Positions 34,285 to 41,577 of a stretch of 64,000 bases of DNA are shown piece after piece (within the stretch, counting starts at the first letter, position 1; each line of letters opens with the position of its first letter). The notes under the pieces were generated by a model that worked only from the letters and a program-made list of their open reading frames with translations, had not been told where the DNA came from and did not search any database. A program made the translations under genes and the position numbers. Source of the DNA: Streptomyces sp. NBC_00247 (GTDB taxonomy: Bacteria > Actinomycetota > Actinomycetes > Streptomycetales > Streptomycetaceae); NCBI RefSeq assembly GCF_036188265.1, contig NZ_CP108093.1:868001-932000 (forward strand), given 5' to 3'.

Positions 34285-34601
34285 GCCCTCATTGTCCACC
34301 GGGAACGGCGGACCAAACCGGGTCGCCGCGAAAAAGGGTGGCGCTGGGTGGGCCCGCCGGGCTGCCCCACCCCCCACGGGAAGGGCGCCCGGCGCGCCGG
34401 TCCCGGCGGCCCGGAGCGGCTGTACCGGACACGTGCGCGGCGCACGCGGAACCGCCCCCGGGTGGGGCCACCTTGGCAGGGGGGCCTCCGGTACGGGGAT
34501 GATGGGCGCGGCGGGTTTGCGCCGTGGCCGTTTCCCGCCACGGCGGGTCGGCCGGTGCAGGTGGTGCGTGATTCGCTACGCCCGGGGAGGGTCCGAGGAG
34601 A
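34285..34601. promoter_or_regulatory. Divergent intergenic region, PP2C-like / TrmB-like regulator
   Basis: A 317-bp GC-rich spacer with several short dyads, such as TGCGCGGCGCAC near 34434. GAGGAG directly precedes the regulator ATG at 34602. No promoter hexamers are convincing. Confidence 0.35.
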
Positions 34602-35594
34602 ATGCTGAGTGCCATAGGTCTCGACGAACGACAGGAAGCCGCCTACCGTGCGCTGGTCGCCCTGGGGGCGGCCGAACTCCCGCATCTCGCCCACCGTCTG
34701 GGCCTGCCGGAGGCGGAGACCGAGCGGGCCTTGCGCCGGCTGGAACAACAAGGGCTCGCCGCACAGTCGTCGGCCCGCTCCGACCGGTGGGTGGCGGCGC
34801 CGCCGGGGGTCGCGCTGGGCGCTCTGCTGATCCAGCAGCGGCACGAACTGGATCAGGCGGAGCTGGCGTCCGCTCTGCTGGCGGCCGAGTACCGCGCCGA
34901 GGCGAGCGAACCGACCGTGCACGATCTGGTGGAGGTGGTGACCGGGGCGAGCGCGGTGGCCCAGCGCTTCCACCAGTTGCAGCTGGGCGCGGTCTTCGAG
35001 GTCTGCGCGCTCGTGACCGGGAAACCGATAGCGGTCAGCGGCATGGACAACGAGTCCGAGGAACGGGCGGCGGCGCGCGGGGTGTCGTTCCGCGTGGTCA
35101 TCGAGCGCGAGATGCTGTCGCTGCCGCAGGGCATCGTGGAGGTCTCGACCGCGCTGGGGCGGGACGAACAGTGCCGGGTGGTGGAGCGGGTACCGACGAA
35201 ACTGGTGATCGCGGACCGGGCTCTGGCCATGGTGCCGTTGACCGGACGAAACGCCGAGCCCGCGGCTCTGGTCGTGCACGCGAGCGGACTGCTGGAGTCG
35301 CTGATGGGCCTGTTCGAGGCCGTCTGGCGCGAGGCGATGCCGCTCCGGCTGGGCGAGCAGGGATGTCTGAAGGAGGGCGAGAACGGCCCCGACTCCACCG
35401 ATCTGGAGATCCTGTCGCTGCTGCTCGCGGGTCTGACGGACGCGAGTGTCGCCAAACAGCTGGAGCTGGGGCTGCGGACGGTTCAGCGCCGGGTGAAGGG
35501 GCTCATGGAGCTGACGGGCGTGTCGACCAGGCTCCAGCTCGGCTGGCACGCGTACGAGCGCGGCTGGGTGGCCCGCGCCCACCCCCGGCCCTGA
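34602..35594 (+). CDS. TrmB-like / LuxR-type HTH transcriptional regulator
   Basis: A 330-residue regulator with two DNA-binding-like ends. The N-terminus resembles a TrmB/ArsR winged helix ('IGLDERQEAAYRALVALGAA', 'RLGLPEAETERALRRLEQQG'). The C-terminus carries a LuxR-type helix-turn-helix ('DLEILSLLLAGLTDASVAKQ' then 'LELGLRTVQRRVKGLMELTG'). The middle (about 100-250) is a phospholipase-D-like or sensor-like domain seen in this Streptomyces family ('FRVVIEREMLSLPQGIVEV'). Targets are unknown. AGGAG lies 5 nt upstream of the ATG. Confidence 0.8.
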   Translation: MLSAIGLDERQEAAYRALVALGAAELPHLAHRLGLPEAETERALRRLEQQGLAAQSSARSDRWVAAPPGVALGALLIQQRHELDQAELASALLAAEYRAEASEPTVHDLVEVVTGASAVAQRFHQLQLGAVFEVCALVTGKPIAVSGMDNESEERAAARGVSFRVVIEREMLSLPQGIVEVSTALGRDEQCRVVERVPTKLVIADRALAMVPLTGRNAEPAALVVHASGLLESLMGLFEAVWREAMPLRLGEQGCLKEGENGPDSTDLEILSLLLAGLTDASVAKQLELGLRTVQRRVKGLMELTGVSTRLQLGWHAYERGWVARAHPRP

Positions 35595-35787
35595 TCCCGG
35601 CCCGGTCCTTGATCCCACCCCTGATCCCACCCCGGTTCTCGTCCCACCCCCGGCCCTGATCCCGCCGGCCTGGTCCCGGCCACCGCTCGGGCCGGGACCA
35701 GGCCGCGGCCGTCGTGCCGGGACCGGGCACGCCCCGTGGGACCCGTGCTGACGCGCGGGAACGCGGGGCCTTTGGCAGTCTGGGCGA
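35595..35787. other. C-rich repetitive spacer
   Basis: CCTGATCCC/CTTGATCCC elements recur at about 35586-35664 in a C-rich stretch after the regulator stop, followed by a partial dyad (GGTCCCGGCC / GGCCGGGACC). The function is unclear; the dyad may act as a terminator. CAGTCT lies 6 nt before the next ATG. Confidence 0.4.
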
Positions 35788-36270
35788 ATGAGTGTGTGGC
35801 AGCTCGTCGCCGTGGGCCTGGTGATGCTGCTCGGGCTGGTCGGAGTCCTGGTCCCCGGTGTACCGGGCCAGGCGATCGTCTGGGCCGCCGTGCTGTGGTG
35901 GGCCCTGACCGACGTGTCGCCGCTCGCTTGGGTCGTGCTGATCGGGTCGACGGCCGTCCTGCTGCTGAACCAGGCGCTGAAGCCGTTGCTGCCGCCCCGC
36001 CGTCCGAGGGAGTCGGGGACGCCGCGCCGGACCCTGCTCATCGGCGGGCTGTCCGCCATCGGGGGGTTCTTCGTGCTGCCGGTGGTGGGCGGGGCCCTCG
36101 GTTACGTCGGCGGTGTCTACGGCGTCGAGCGGTTGCGGCTGGGGTCCCGGAACGCCGGTTGGGCCTCGGTCAGGTCGGTGCTGCGGGCGACGGGTTACGC
36201 GCTGCTGGTGGAGCTGTACGCGTGTCTGCTGGTGGCCGGGGCGTGGCTGGGCGCGGTCGTCCTGGGCTGA
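35788..36270 (+). CDS. DUF456 domain membrane protein
   Basis: A 160-residue, very hydrophobic protein with about four or five membrane segments ('LVMLLGLVGVLVPGVPGQAI', 'WVVLIGSTAVLLLNQALKPL', 'IGGFFVLPVVGGALGYVGGV', 'LLVELYACLLVAGAWLGAVV'). The 'G(V/L)VG-VLVPGVPG' start is the DUF456 signature. The function of the family is not established. There is no Shine-Dalgarno; the CAGTCT box 6 nt upstream suggests a leaderless transcript. Confidence 0.8.
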   Translation: MSVWQLVAVGLVMLLGLVGVLVPGVPGQAIVWAAVLWWALTDVSPLAWVVLIGSTAVLLLNQALKPLLPPRRPRESGTPRRTLLIGGLSAIGGFFVLPVVGGALGYVGGVYGVERLRLGSRNAGWASVRSVLRATGYALLVELYACLLVAGAWLGAVVLG

Positions 36271-36306
36271 ACCGGCCCCGGACCGCCCGCGCCCGCGCGC
36301 ACCGGT

Positions 36307-36624
36307 TCACTCGCGGCGCCAGCCCTCCGCCTCGACGGTGTCGGTGTCTCCGGCGGCGAGCCTGCCGAACAGCCGGAGCACGTCCTCGGTGGTGGCCTGC
36401 TCGATCACGCCGGGGACGAGCGTGTCGTCCTCCACGTTCTCCCAGAGCAGCAGCCCTCCCGCGTAGGCGGTCAGCGACCAGCCGGAGTCGTGGGTGAGCG
36501 AGATGTCCGGGTTCTCGCGGTCCGTCTCGCCGAGGGAGGCCACCGCCGCCTTCACGGCGTCGGCGTCGGGCTCCTCGACCGGAGTGCCCGTGATGTCGTA
36601 CATGAAGTAGGTCATGCCACTCAT
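36307..36624 (-). CDS. Small acidic protein of unknown function
   Basis: A 105-residue acidic protein ('MYDITGTPVEEPDADAVKAA', 'SLTHDSGWSLTAYAGGLLLW', 'QATTEDVLRLFGRLAAG'). The beta-rich 'H-sGWsLtayaGGllLwEN' pattern is loosely like small immunity-type proteins, but I do not recognise a family with confidence. The start is unclear: ATG 36624, or the downstream ATGs at 36615 and 36603, since a strong terminator hairpin ends only 8 nt before 36624. It lies downstream of rsgA on the same strand. Confidence 0.65.
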   Translation of the reverse strand: MSGMTYFMYDITGTPVEEPDADAVKAAVASLGETDRENPDISLTHDSGWSLTAYAGGLLLWENVEDDTLVPGVIEQATTEDVLRLFGRLAAGDTDTVEAEGWRRE

Positions 36625-36631
36625 TAGCTCA

Positions 36632-36671
36632 TCACGTCCGCCGGACCGGGGCACCGGCCCGGCGGACGTGA
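36632..36671 (-). terminator. Terminator after rsgA
   Basis: TCACGTCCGCCGG pairs perfectly with CCGGCGGACGTGA (13 bp). It begins 25 nt after the rsgA stop and ends just before the start of the 105-residue protein gene. Confidence 0.8.
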
Positions 36672-36695
36672 GGGGTGATCCCCGAGGGACAGCCC

Positions 36696-37874
36696 TTACC
36701 TGCTCCGCCCCCGCTTGGCTTCCATGGCGGACCGGCCTTCCGCTCCTCTGCGCTTCCACTCGCGCAGCATCTCGGTACGGACGCGGGCGTCGGTCTTGGC
36801 GACGATCCGCTGGTTCTCGCGCAGGAGCTTGCGGTAGCTGTCGAGCCGCCGGACGGAGAGAGACCCGTCCTCGATGGCGGCGGCCACCGCGCAACCGGGT
36901 TCGGAAGCGTGGGCGCAGTCGTGGAAGCGGCAGTCTCCGGCCAGCTCCTCGATCTCCGAGAAGACCTGGCCGACGCCCGCCTCCGCGTCCCAGAGTCCGA
37001 CCCCGCGCAGCCCGGGGGTGTCGATGAGCACGCCACCGTTCGGCAGGATCAGCAGATTCCGGGTCGTGGTGGTGTGACGGCCCTTCCCGTCGACGTCACG
37101 CGTGGCCGTCACCTCCATCACGTCCTCGCCGAGCAGGGTGTTGGCCAGCGTCGACTTGCCCGCGCCGGAGATGCCGATGAGGACGCTCGTACCGCTGGAG
37201 ACGAGGGCGGTGAAGACGTCGAGGCCCTCGCCGGCGTGCGCGCTGACGGTGAGGACCTGCGCGCCGGGGGCGACGGCGGCGACGTCCTCGGTGAGGTGTG
37301 CGAGTGTCGCCGCGTCCGGCACCAGGTCCGCCTTGGTGAGGACGACCACCGTCTCGGGCTGTCCGCCGCCATCGGCCGCACCGCCCAGCAGGGCGTCGCC
37401 GCCGGAACTGGAGTGGGCGAGCGCGAGGAAGCGTTCGAGCCGCCCGAGGTCGAGTTCGACCGCGAGGGAGACGCAGATGACGATGTGGTCGATGTTGGTG
37501 GCGAGCACCTGTCCCTCGGAACGCTGCGAGGAGGTCGACCGTACGAAGGCCGTACGCCGCGGCAGCAGCGTACGGACGAACAGCGGGTCACCGTCGGGAT
37601 CGACGGCCACCCAGTCGCCGGTGCAGACGATCCGCATCGGGTCACGGGGCACGACGAACGCGGTGTCCGCCCGCAGAGTGCCGGAGGGAGTGATCACGTC
37701 GCACTGGCCCCGGTCCACCCGCACCACGCGACCGGGCAGGAGACCCTGCGCGGCGTACGGGGCGAAGGCGGCGGCCCAGTCGTCGTCCCAGCCGTAGGGC
37801 GTGAGGGGATGCGACGGGGACGGGAGGCCGGAGAGAGCGGTGAGAGAGGGGAAAGACAAGGGGAAACCCTTCAC
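36696..37874 (-). CDS. rsgA: Ribosome small-subunit GTPase RsgA
   Basis: A 392-residue circularly permuted GTPase. An OB-like N-terminal domain is followed by the G4 motif TKAD (180-183), then the P-loop GISGAGKS (234-241) and DTPG (285-288), the order that defines the family. The C-terminal zinc knuckle has Cys315, Cys320, His322 and Cys328 ('CRFHDCAHASEPGC'). It helps late 30S subunit maturation. The GTG 37874 start lacks a clear Shine-Dalgarno, so the first ~25 residues are uncertain. A 23-codon ORF with a strong ribosome site lies just upstream. Confidence 0.9.
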   Translation of the reverse strand: MKGFPLSFPSLTALSGLPSPSHPLTPYGWDDDWAAAFAPYAAQGLLPGRVVRVDRGQCDVITPSGTLRADTAFVVPRDPMRIVCTGDWVAVDPDGDPLFVRTLLPRRTAFVRSTSSQRSEGQVLATNIDHIVICVSLAVELDLGRLERFLALAHSSSGGDALLGGAADGGGQPETVVVLTKADLVPDAATLAHLTEDVAAVAPGAQVLTVSAHAGEGLDVFTALVSSGTSVLIGISGAGKSTLANTLLGEDVMEVTATRDVDGKGRHTTTTRNLLILPNGGVLIDTPGLRGVGLWDAEAGVGQVFSEIEELAGDCRFHDCAHASEPGCAVAAAIEDGSLSVRRLDSYRKLLRENQRIVAKTDARVRTEMLREWKRRGAEGRSAMEAKRGRSR

Positions 37875-37915
37875 AGGGTGGCCCCGGCAGCGCGTCGCGC
37901 TCAGCGAAGTGAAGG

Positions 37916-37987
37916 TCAGCCGGTGGCCACAGGGGGGAGAACAGTGCTCGTCCGATTGCGGGCAGCGCCCGTCGCCATGACAGTCAT
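37916..37987 (-). CDS. Possible 23-residue upstream ORF of rsgA
   Basis: ATG 37987 follows AGGAGG (plus-strand complement at 37999-38004) by 11 nt and opens a 23-codon frame beginning MTVMATGAARNR and ending at 37916, 41 nt before the rsgA start. The ribosome site is stronger than that of rsgA, so it could be a leader peptide controlling rsgA. Coding status is inferred from position only. Confidence 0.4.
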   Translation of the reverse strand: MTVMATGAARNRTSTVLPPVATG

Positions 37988-38241
37988 CAATGTCCTCACC
38001 TCCTGGTTCCTCGGCGGTGGTCGTCCGCCGGCTCTCCGTCCCGTGCGCTGTCGCAGGGGAACGGTGTCCACCCTAGCCAGCCGCCCCGGTGGCCGCCAAC
38101 GGATTTTCCGGGAGCCCCCGTACACGGCCGGCCGCGGCTCTGCGGGCTTCTGTGGTCACACGTCGGCATTACCAGCAGATCTCCCTCTTTCAGGTGATAA
38201 GCGTGCACAACACCCGGTCCGCCACGGTTAGGGTGCCGAGC

Positions 38242-38742
38242 ATGACCTCACCCCAGACGTCCATCCACCCCTACTCCCCTGCCCAGTTGGGCTCCCAGAT
38301 CGTGATCGGCTGGAGCGGCCGGCATCCCGAGGGCGGGCCCGATGTCGCCTTCCTCCTGACCTACTCCCTCGGGGACGGGCAGGACGGCCCGGTGGCGGGC
38401 CAGGCCGCCATGCGGACGGCACTCGACCGCGCCGGCCTCCAGGTCGGCGGCGGAGTCGTCGACACGGCGGAGAAGTCCGGCGTCCAGGTCAAACTCCTCG
38501 TCCAGTCCGGGCAGGCGGTCCTGACGCTTCCTCATTTCACGGCGCAGTACCCGGCGCCCGCCGAGTGGCTGGCCGCCGCCAGGGACCGGGGCCAGGTGTA
38601 CGGCATGTTCGCGACCCGTCCGTGGCCCGAGGCGGTGCCCGGCCGGCCGGTGTCCGAGGACCAGCTGCGGGCGTTCGCCGCGAACCCCGACATCGTCGCC
38701 ACCTCGGCCCACTGCATGATGCCGGTGCGCGCGCTCGGCTGA
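38242..38742 (+). CDS. DUF5949-like protein
   Basis: A 166-residue soluble protein with 'LGSQIVIGWSGRHPEGGPDV', 'FLLTYSLGDGQDGP' and a C-terminal 'SAHCMMPVRALG'. This agrees with a Streptomyces-restricted family I recall as DUF5949; no function is known. TAGGGT at 38229-38234 lies 7 nt before the ATG without a Shine-Dalgarno, fitting a leaderless message. It converges with the first rodlin gene. Confidence 0.65.
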   Translation: MTSPQTSIHPYSPAQLGSQIVIGWSGRHPEGGPDVAFLLTYSLGDGQDGPVAGQAAMRTALDRAGLQVGGGVVDTAEKSGVQVKLLVQSGQAVLTLPHFTAQYPAPAEWLAAARDRGQVYGMFATRPWPEAVPGRPVSEDQLRAFAANPDIVATSAHCMMPVRALG

Positions 38743-38770
38743 CCCGGCCCCGCCTCCCCACGAAAACGAC

Positions 38771-38803
38771 GATGTCCACCATCCCCGTGGGGTGGTGGAC
38801 ATC
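38771..38803. terminator. Bidirectional terminator, DUF5949 gene / rodlin 1
   Basis: GATGTCCACCAT-CCC pairs with GGG-GTGGTGGACATC (one wobble) between converging stops. In the minus direction the stem is followed by GTCGTTTTCG, a short T-run. Confidence 0.8.
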
Positions 38804-38878
38804 ATCATGAGCGGTGCCTCACCCGCGGGTGCGGGCGGCGGCGGGGAGATTCCCGCCGACCGCCCGCCCGCGCGCGGG

Positions 38879-39289
38879 TCAGTTGTTGCCGGCGCCGTTG
38901 CCCGAGAGGACCGGGATGTCGTCCAGGACGTGCGACAGCGGCTCGTCGCCCTTCGCCTGCGTGGAGTTGTCCGCGCACTGCTGGTTCTGCGGGTTGGCCA
39001 GGACGTTGACGTCCTGGACCGTGATCGGGATGAGCCCGATCAGCGAGCCCACGTTGGCCTTGACCGGAACACCGAGGCACAGGTCGTTCAGCGTGCCCTG
39101 GATGAGCTGGTTCTGGGGGCTGAAGGCACCGTTGGTCTCGCTGTTGCCGACCTCCGACTCGGCACCGTTCCCGTTGACCGTCGTGGTGCCGCCGTCGTTG
39201 CCGATCGCCAGGGCCATCGGGGCCGCGGCGACGGACAGACCGATCAGGGACACGGCCATTGCCGCGCCGGTCATCATCTTCTTCATCAC
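38879..39289 (-). CDS. Rodlin 1 (aerial hypha surface protein)
   Basis: A 136-residue exported protein of the rodlin family. The signal peptide ends near [11 protein letters not shown]; the mature part has 'NGNGAES', '[14 protein letters not shown]' and '[20 protein letters not shown]', with two Cys (71 and 105). Rodlins assemble with chaplins into the rodlet layer on aerial hyphae and spores. The GTG at 39289 is preferred over the next ATG because it aligns M-x-K-K with the other two rodlins here and a GAAAGG site lies 6 nt upstream. It is transcribed from a promoter-like motif at 39326-39354. Confidence 0.93.
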   Translation of the reverse strand: MMKKMMTGAAMAVSLIGLSVAAAPMALAIGNDGGTTTVNGNGAESEVGNSETNGAFSPQNQLIQGTLNDLCLGVPVKANVGSLIGLIPITVQDVNVLANPQNQQCADNSTQAKGDEPLSHVLDDIPVLSGNGAGNN

Positions 39290-39325
39290 GCTTCACCTTT
39301 CGGAGCGTTCCGTTGTGGAACGTAT

Positions 39326-39373
39326 TGATCAACCCTCTGCGGAAGATTCGGTTGCGCAGTACCACTCAAATGG
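39326..39373 (-). promoter_or_regulatory. Rodlin 1 promoter: AACC-16 bp-GTTGATC plus upstream element
   Basis: On the minus strand CAACC (39350-39354) is followed after exactly 16 bp by GTTGATC (ending at 39327). CCATTTGAGTG (39363-39373) lies 13 bp further upstream. It resembles an ECF-sigma (BldN-like) -35/-10 pair. Both elements recur upstream of rodlin 2 at identical spacing. Confidence 0.6.
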
Positions 39374-39405
39374 GTTTGATCTGGCGTGAAATAGACGCCA
39401 ATGGC

Positions 39406-39597
39406 TTACCTTCCAGGCGTTTTATGATGATTTCGAGCCGCCGGTACCCGGTAGCCCGCGACCGCGGCGACGGGGTCCGTCGGTCCGGGAAGACGTTTCG
39501 CCGCCTGCCACTCGGCCAACAGCCGGTCGAAGATGGGGGTGTCGCTCTCCGCGGGCCGCTGCCCGTGCGGCGGATTCTGACTGTCGTACTGGTCCAT
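39406..39597 (-). CDS. Small hypothetical protein between rodlin genes
   Basis: A 63-residue frame from ATG 39597, preceded by AGGGG about 7 nt upstream. It contains 'DTPIFDRLLAEWQAAKRLPG', which looks like a genuine amphipathic helix, and the codon bias is G/C-third. It lies upstream of the rodlin 1 promoter on the same strand. Unrecognised, and possibly not expressed. Confidence 0.45.
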   Translation of the reverse strand: MDQYDSQNPPHGQRPAESDTPIFDRLLAEWQAAKRLPGPTDPVAAVAGYRVPAARNHHKTPGR

Positions 39598-39714
39598 GGA
39601 GGACCCCTACCCGCACCCGGCCGTCGCGGGAGCCCACGCTGCGGCATCCGGCCCAACAGCCGTACCGACAGCGGTATCGGCGCGACATCGTCGCGGGGGC
39701 CCGGACACGACGAA

Positions 39715-39766
39715 GGGCCTGTCCCGTCCCACGGCCGAAGGATCGGTCGTACGACGGAACAGGCCC
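39715..39766 (-). terminator. Terminator-like hairpin downstream of rodlin 2
   Basis: GGGCCTGTCCCGTC pairs with GACGGAACAGGCCC (13 of 14) across a 24-nt loop, 84 nt after the rodlin 2 stop. Confidence 0.55.
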
Positions 39767-39850
39767 CGCGCGTAATCCAGCGCCGGTGAACGGGACAGCC
39801 GTGGGTGCGGGACGCGCGTCCTCGCGGCGTCACGGCCGCACCCGCGGGTG

Positions 39851-40261
39851 TCAGCTGTTGCCGGTGCCGTTGCCCGAGAGGATCGGGATGCCGTCCAGGA
39901 TGTGCGACAGCGCCTCGTCGCCCTTCGCCTGGGTGGAGTTCTCCGTGCACTGCTGGTTCTGCGGCGAGGACAGCACGTTGATGTCCTGGACCGTGATCGG
40001 AACCAGTCCGATGAGCGAACCGAGGTTGGCCTTGGCCGGCAGGGCGATGCAGGGCTTGTTCAGCGAGCCCTGGATGAGCGCGAACTGCGGGCTCCAGTCG
40101 CCGTGGGTGGCGGAGTTGCCGTAGGACTGCACGGCGCCGTTGCCGTTGACGGACGTGGTGCCGCCGTCGTTGCCGATGGCCATCGCGGAGGGCGCGAAGG
40201 CGGCGGAGACGCCGACGACGGAGGCCGCGACGGCAGCGGAGGCCATAATCTTCTTGAACAT
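39851..40261 (-). CDS. Rodlin 2 (aerial hypha surface protein)
   Basis: A 136-residue rodlin, the same length as rodlin 1. The MFKKIMASAA signal peptide ends near SAMA-IGNDGG; 'SPQFALIQGSLNKPCIALPA' and '[20 protein letters not shown]' carry Cys71 and Cys105. The mature part is much closer to rodlin 3 (SVNGNGA, SYGN, GDWSPQF, GSLNKP) than to rodlin 1, pointing to a recent duplication. It has its own promoter motif (40311-40339). Expected on the outer face of aerial hyphae and spores. Confidence 0.94.
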   Translation of the reverse strand: MFKKIMASAAVAASVVGVSAAFAPSAMAIGNDGGTTSVNGNGAVQSYGNSATHGDWSPQFALIQGSLNKPCIALPAKANLGSLIGLVPITVQDINVLSSPQNQQCTENSTQAKGDEALSHILDGIPILSGNGTGNS

Positions 40262-40310
40262 GGAAATGCCCTTCTTGAAATGTCTACGAGCCCGCCTGTC
40301 CGGAGCGACC

Positions 40311-40358
40311 TGATCAACTCTCGGGTGCGGGATTGGTTGCGGCGGTTCACTCAAATGG
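40311..40358 (-). promoter_or_regulatory. Rodlin 2 promoter: AACC-16 bp-GTTGATC plus upstream element
   Basis: On the minus strand CAACC (40335-40339) is separated by exactly 16 bp from GTTGATC (ending at 40312). CCATTTGAGTG (40348-40358) has the same 13-bp offset as in rodlin 1. Confidence 0.6.
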
Positions 40359-40464
40359 TGTTTCGGCCGCGGAAGTCGGCGCTCGGCGCGGACCGGTCCG
40401 ACGCATCGGCGCTTTCCGCGGGCGGGCCCTGCGGAAAGCCGTGGACGGGCTGAGCGATCGTTCG

Positions 40465-40770
40465 TCAGCCGCCGAGCGAAAGCCCGCCGAGGAGCGGCGT
40501 CGCGCCCTTGGCGGCGCTCTTCGCCTCACCGGCGAGCCTGCCGACGGTGCCGTCCTTCTTCATGGTCTCCGTCGCCCCTTCCACCGTGCCGCCGAGCGCG
40601 TCGACAACCTGCGGAGTGTTGTCCATGACCTGGTTCAGGCCGGTGTCGAGACTGAAGACGGGGGCCGTGGAGGTTTCCGCTGCGGCTTCCGCGACGGCGA
40701 ACGCGGGGGCGGCCGTTCCGAGGGCGACCACCGAACCGGCAAGGAACGCGGCAGTCTTCGCGTACTTCAC
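40465..40770 (-). CDS. Small secreted protein with chaplin-like signal peptide
   Basis: A 101-residue protein starting at GTG 40770 (GGGAAG upstream). Its signal peptide (MKYAKTAAFLAG... ALGTAAPAFA) nearly matches that of the short chaplin at 41277 (MKYTKVAAVAAG... ALGAAAPAMA), but the mature part has no chaplin domain and no Cys. Instead it is a helical, Ala/Thr/Lys-containing segment ('TGLNQVMDNTPQVVDALGGT', 'VGRLAGEAKSAAKGATPLLG'), likely amphipathic. The location inside the rodlin/chaplin cluster suggests a role at the hyphal surface. No known family recognised. Confidence 0.75.
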   Translation of the reverse strand: MKYAKTAAFLAGSVVALGTAAPAFAVAEAAAETSTAPVFSLDTGLNQVMDNTPQVVDALGGTVEGATETMKKDGTVGRLAGEAKSAAKGATPLLGGLSLGG

Positions 40771-40979
40771 TTTCAGCTTCCCTTCCGGAGCGGCAGCCGT
40801 GTCGGCCCTTCAGGGCGACCGCACACAAGCCTTCCGTGGCTGTGACTCCTGCCGCTCGCACCAGGACAACGAGTCCGGGACGGCCCCGGAAACTGCGTGC
40901 GGGGGGAAATTTTCCGGACTTCCCGGCCCCCGAACAAACCGCTGCCCGGGGCCGGCGGAGCGTTCTGGGTAAAAGCGAA

Positions 40980-41009
40980 GGCCCCGGGTCACCGAGGCGA
41001 TCCGGGGCC
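40980..41009 (-). terminator. Terminator after the short chaplin
   Basis: GGCCCCGG / CCGGGGCC (40980-40987 with 41002-41009). On the minus strand the stem is followed by CTTCGCTTTT, a T-rich tail. Confidence 0.65.
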
Positions 41010-41043
41010 GACCATGGATGAGCTCGGCTCACCCGGGCCTTTT

Positions 41044-41277
41044 TCAGGCGTTGACGCAGGTGTTGCCGAAGGCCGGGTTCAGCAGGCCGATCACGTTGAT
41101 CGTGTTGCCGCAGAGGTTGATCGGAATGTGGACCGGGACCTGGATGACGTTCCCGGAGATGACGCCCGGGGAACCGGCGGCGACGCCCTCGGCACCGGCG
41201 TCGGCCATGGCGGGGGCAGCGGCACCCAGCGCCATCAGAGTTCCGGCGGCGACAGCGGCAACCTTGGTGTACTTCAT
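41044..41277 (-). CDS. Short chaplin
   Basis: A 77-residue chaplin: signal peptide (MKYTKVAAVAAG... APAMA), then the single chaplin domain 'GSPGVISGNVIQVPVHIPIN' and 'LCGNTINVIGLLNPAFGNTC', with Cys56 and Cys74 forming the usual disulfide. It resembles ChpE/ChpH-type secreted chaplins, which self-assemble into amphipathic fibrils that lower surface tension and coat aerial hyphae. ATG 41277 is preferred over ATG 41283 because AGAAAGG then sits 7 nt upstream. No AACC-N16-GTTGATC motif lies upstream. Confidence 0.94.
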   Translation of the reverse strand: MKYTKVAAVAAGTLMALGAAAPAMADAGAEGVAAGSPGVISGNVIQVPVHIPINLCGNTINVIGLLNPAFGNTCVNA

Positions 41278-41520
41278 TTTCATCCCTTTCTCGCGGCGGA
41301 GCCCGAGGCGGTCACGTATTTCGTGCCGCACGAGCGTTCCGAAGATCGCTCGCAACTCCGACGCTTTCCTTCATAACGAGGAGTGGGCGGAATCGAAACT
41401 CCCTCAAGGAGATTTTCCGGAAATCCACCCGCATGGTGTGATGATCCGACGGCCACCAGTGTCGCGACAGGCACGCGGCACGGGCGGGCCGCCGCGCACT
41501 GCCGAAGAACGGCAGCGGAC
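41278..41520 (-). promoter_or_regulatory. Upstream region of the short chaplin
   Basis: AT-richer than the surroundings. The rodlin-type promoter motif is absent. An incomplete CGTTAT-16 bp-GTTGCG pair can be drawn on the minus strand but is a weak match. Its control may differ from that of the rodlins. Confidence 0.3.
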
Positions 41521-41562
41521 GGGCCCGGGCCGCACGGGGAGGAAGGCCGTCGGCCCGGGCCC
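41521..41562 (-). terminator. Terminator after rodlin 3
   Basis: GGGCCCGGGCC pairs perfectly with GGCCCGGGCCC across a 20-nt loop, 15 nt after the rodlin 3 stop. Confidence 0.75.
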
Positions 41563-41577
41563 TCCGACGTGCGTCGA

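Noticed and set aside
36307..36624. Toxin-immunity pair
   Set aside because: The loose similarity to immunity proteins is too weak, and no toxin-like gene lies next to it; the ribonuclease at 30138 is 6 kb away and of a different inhibitor class.
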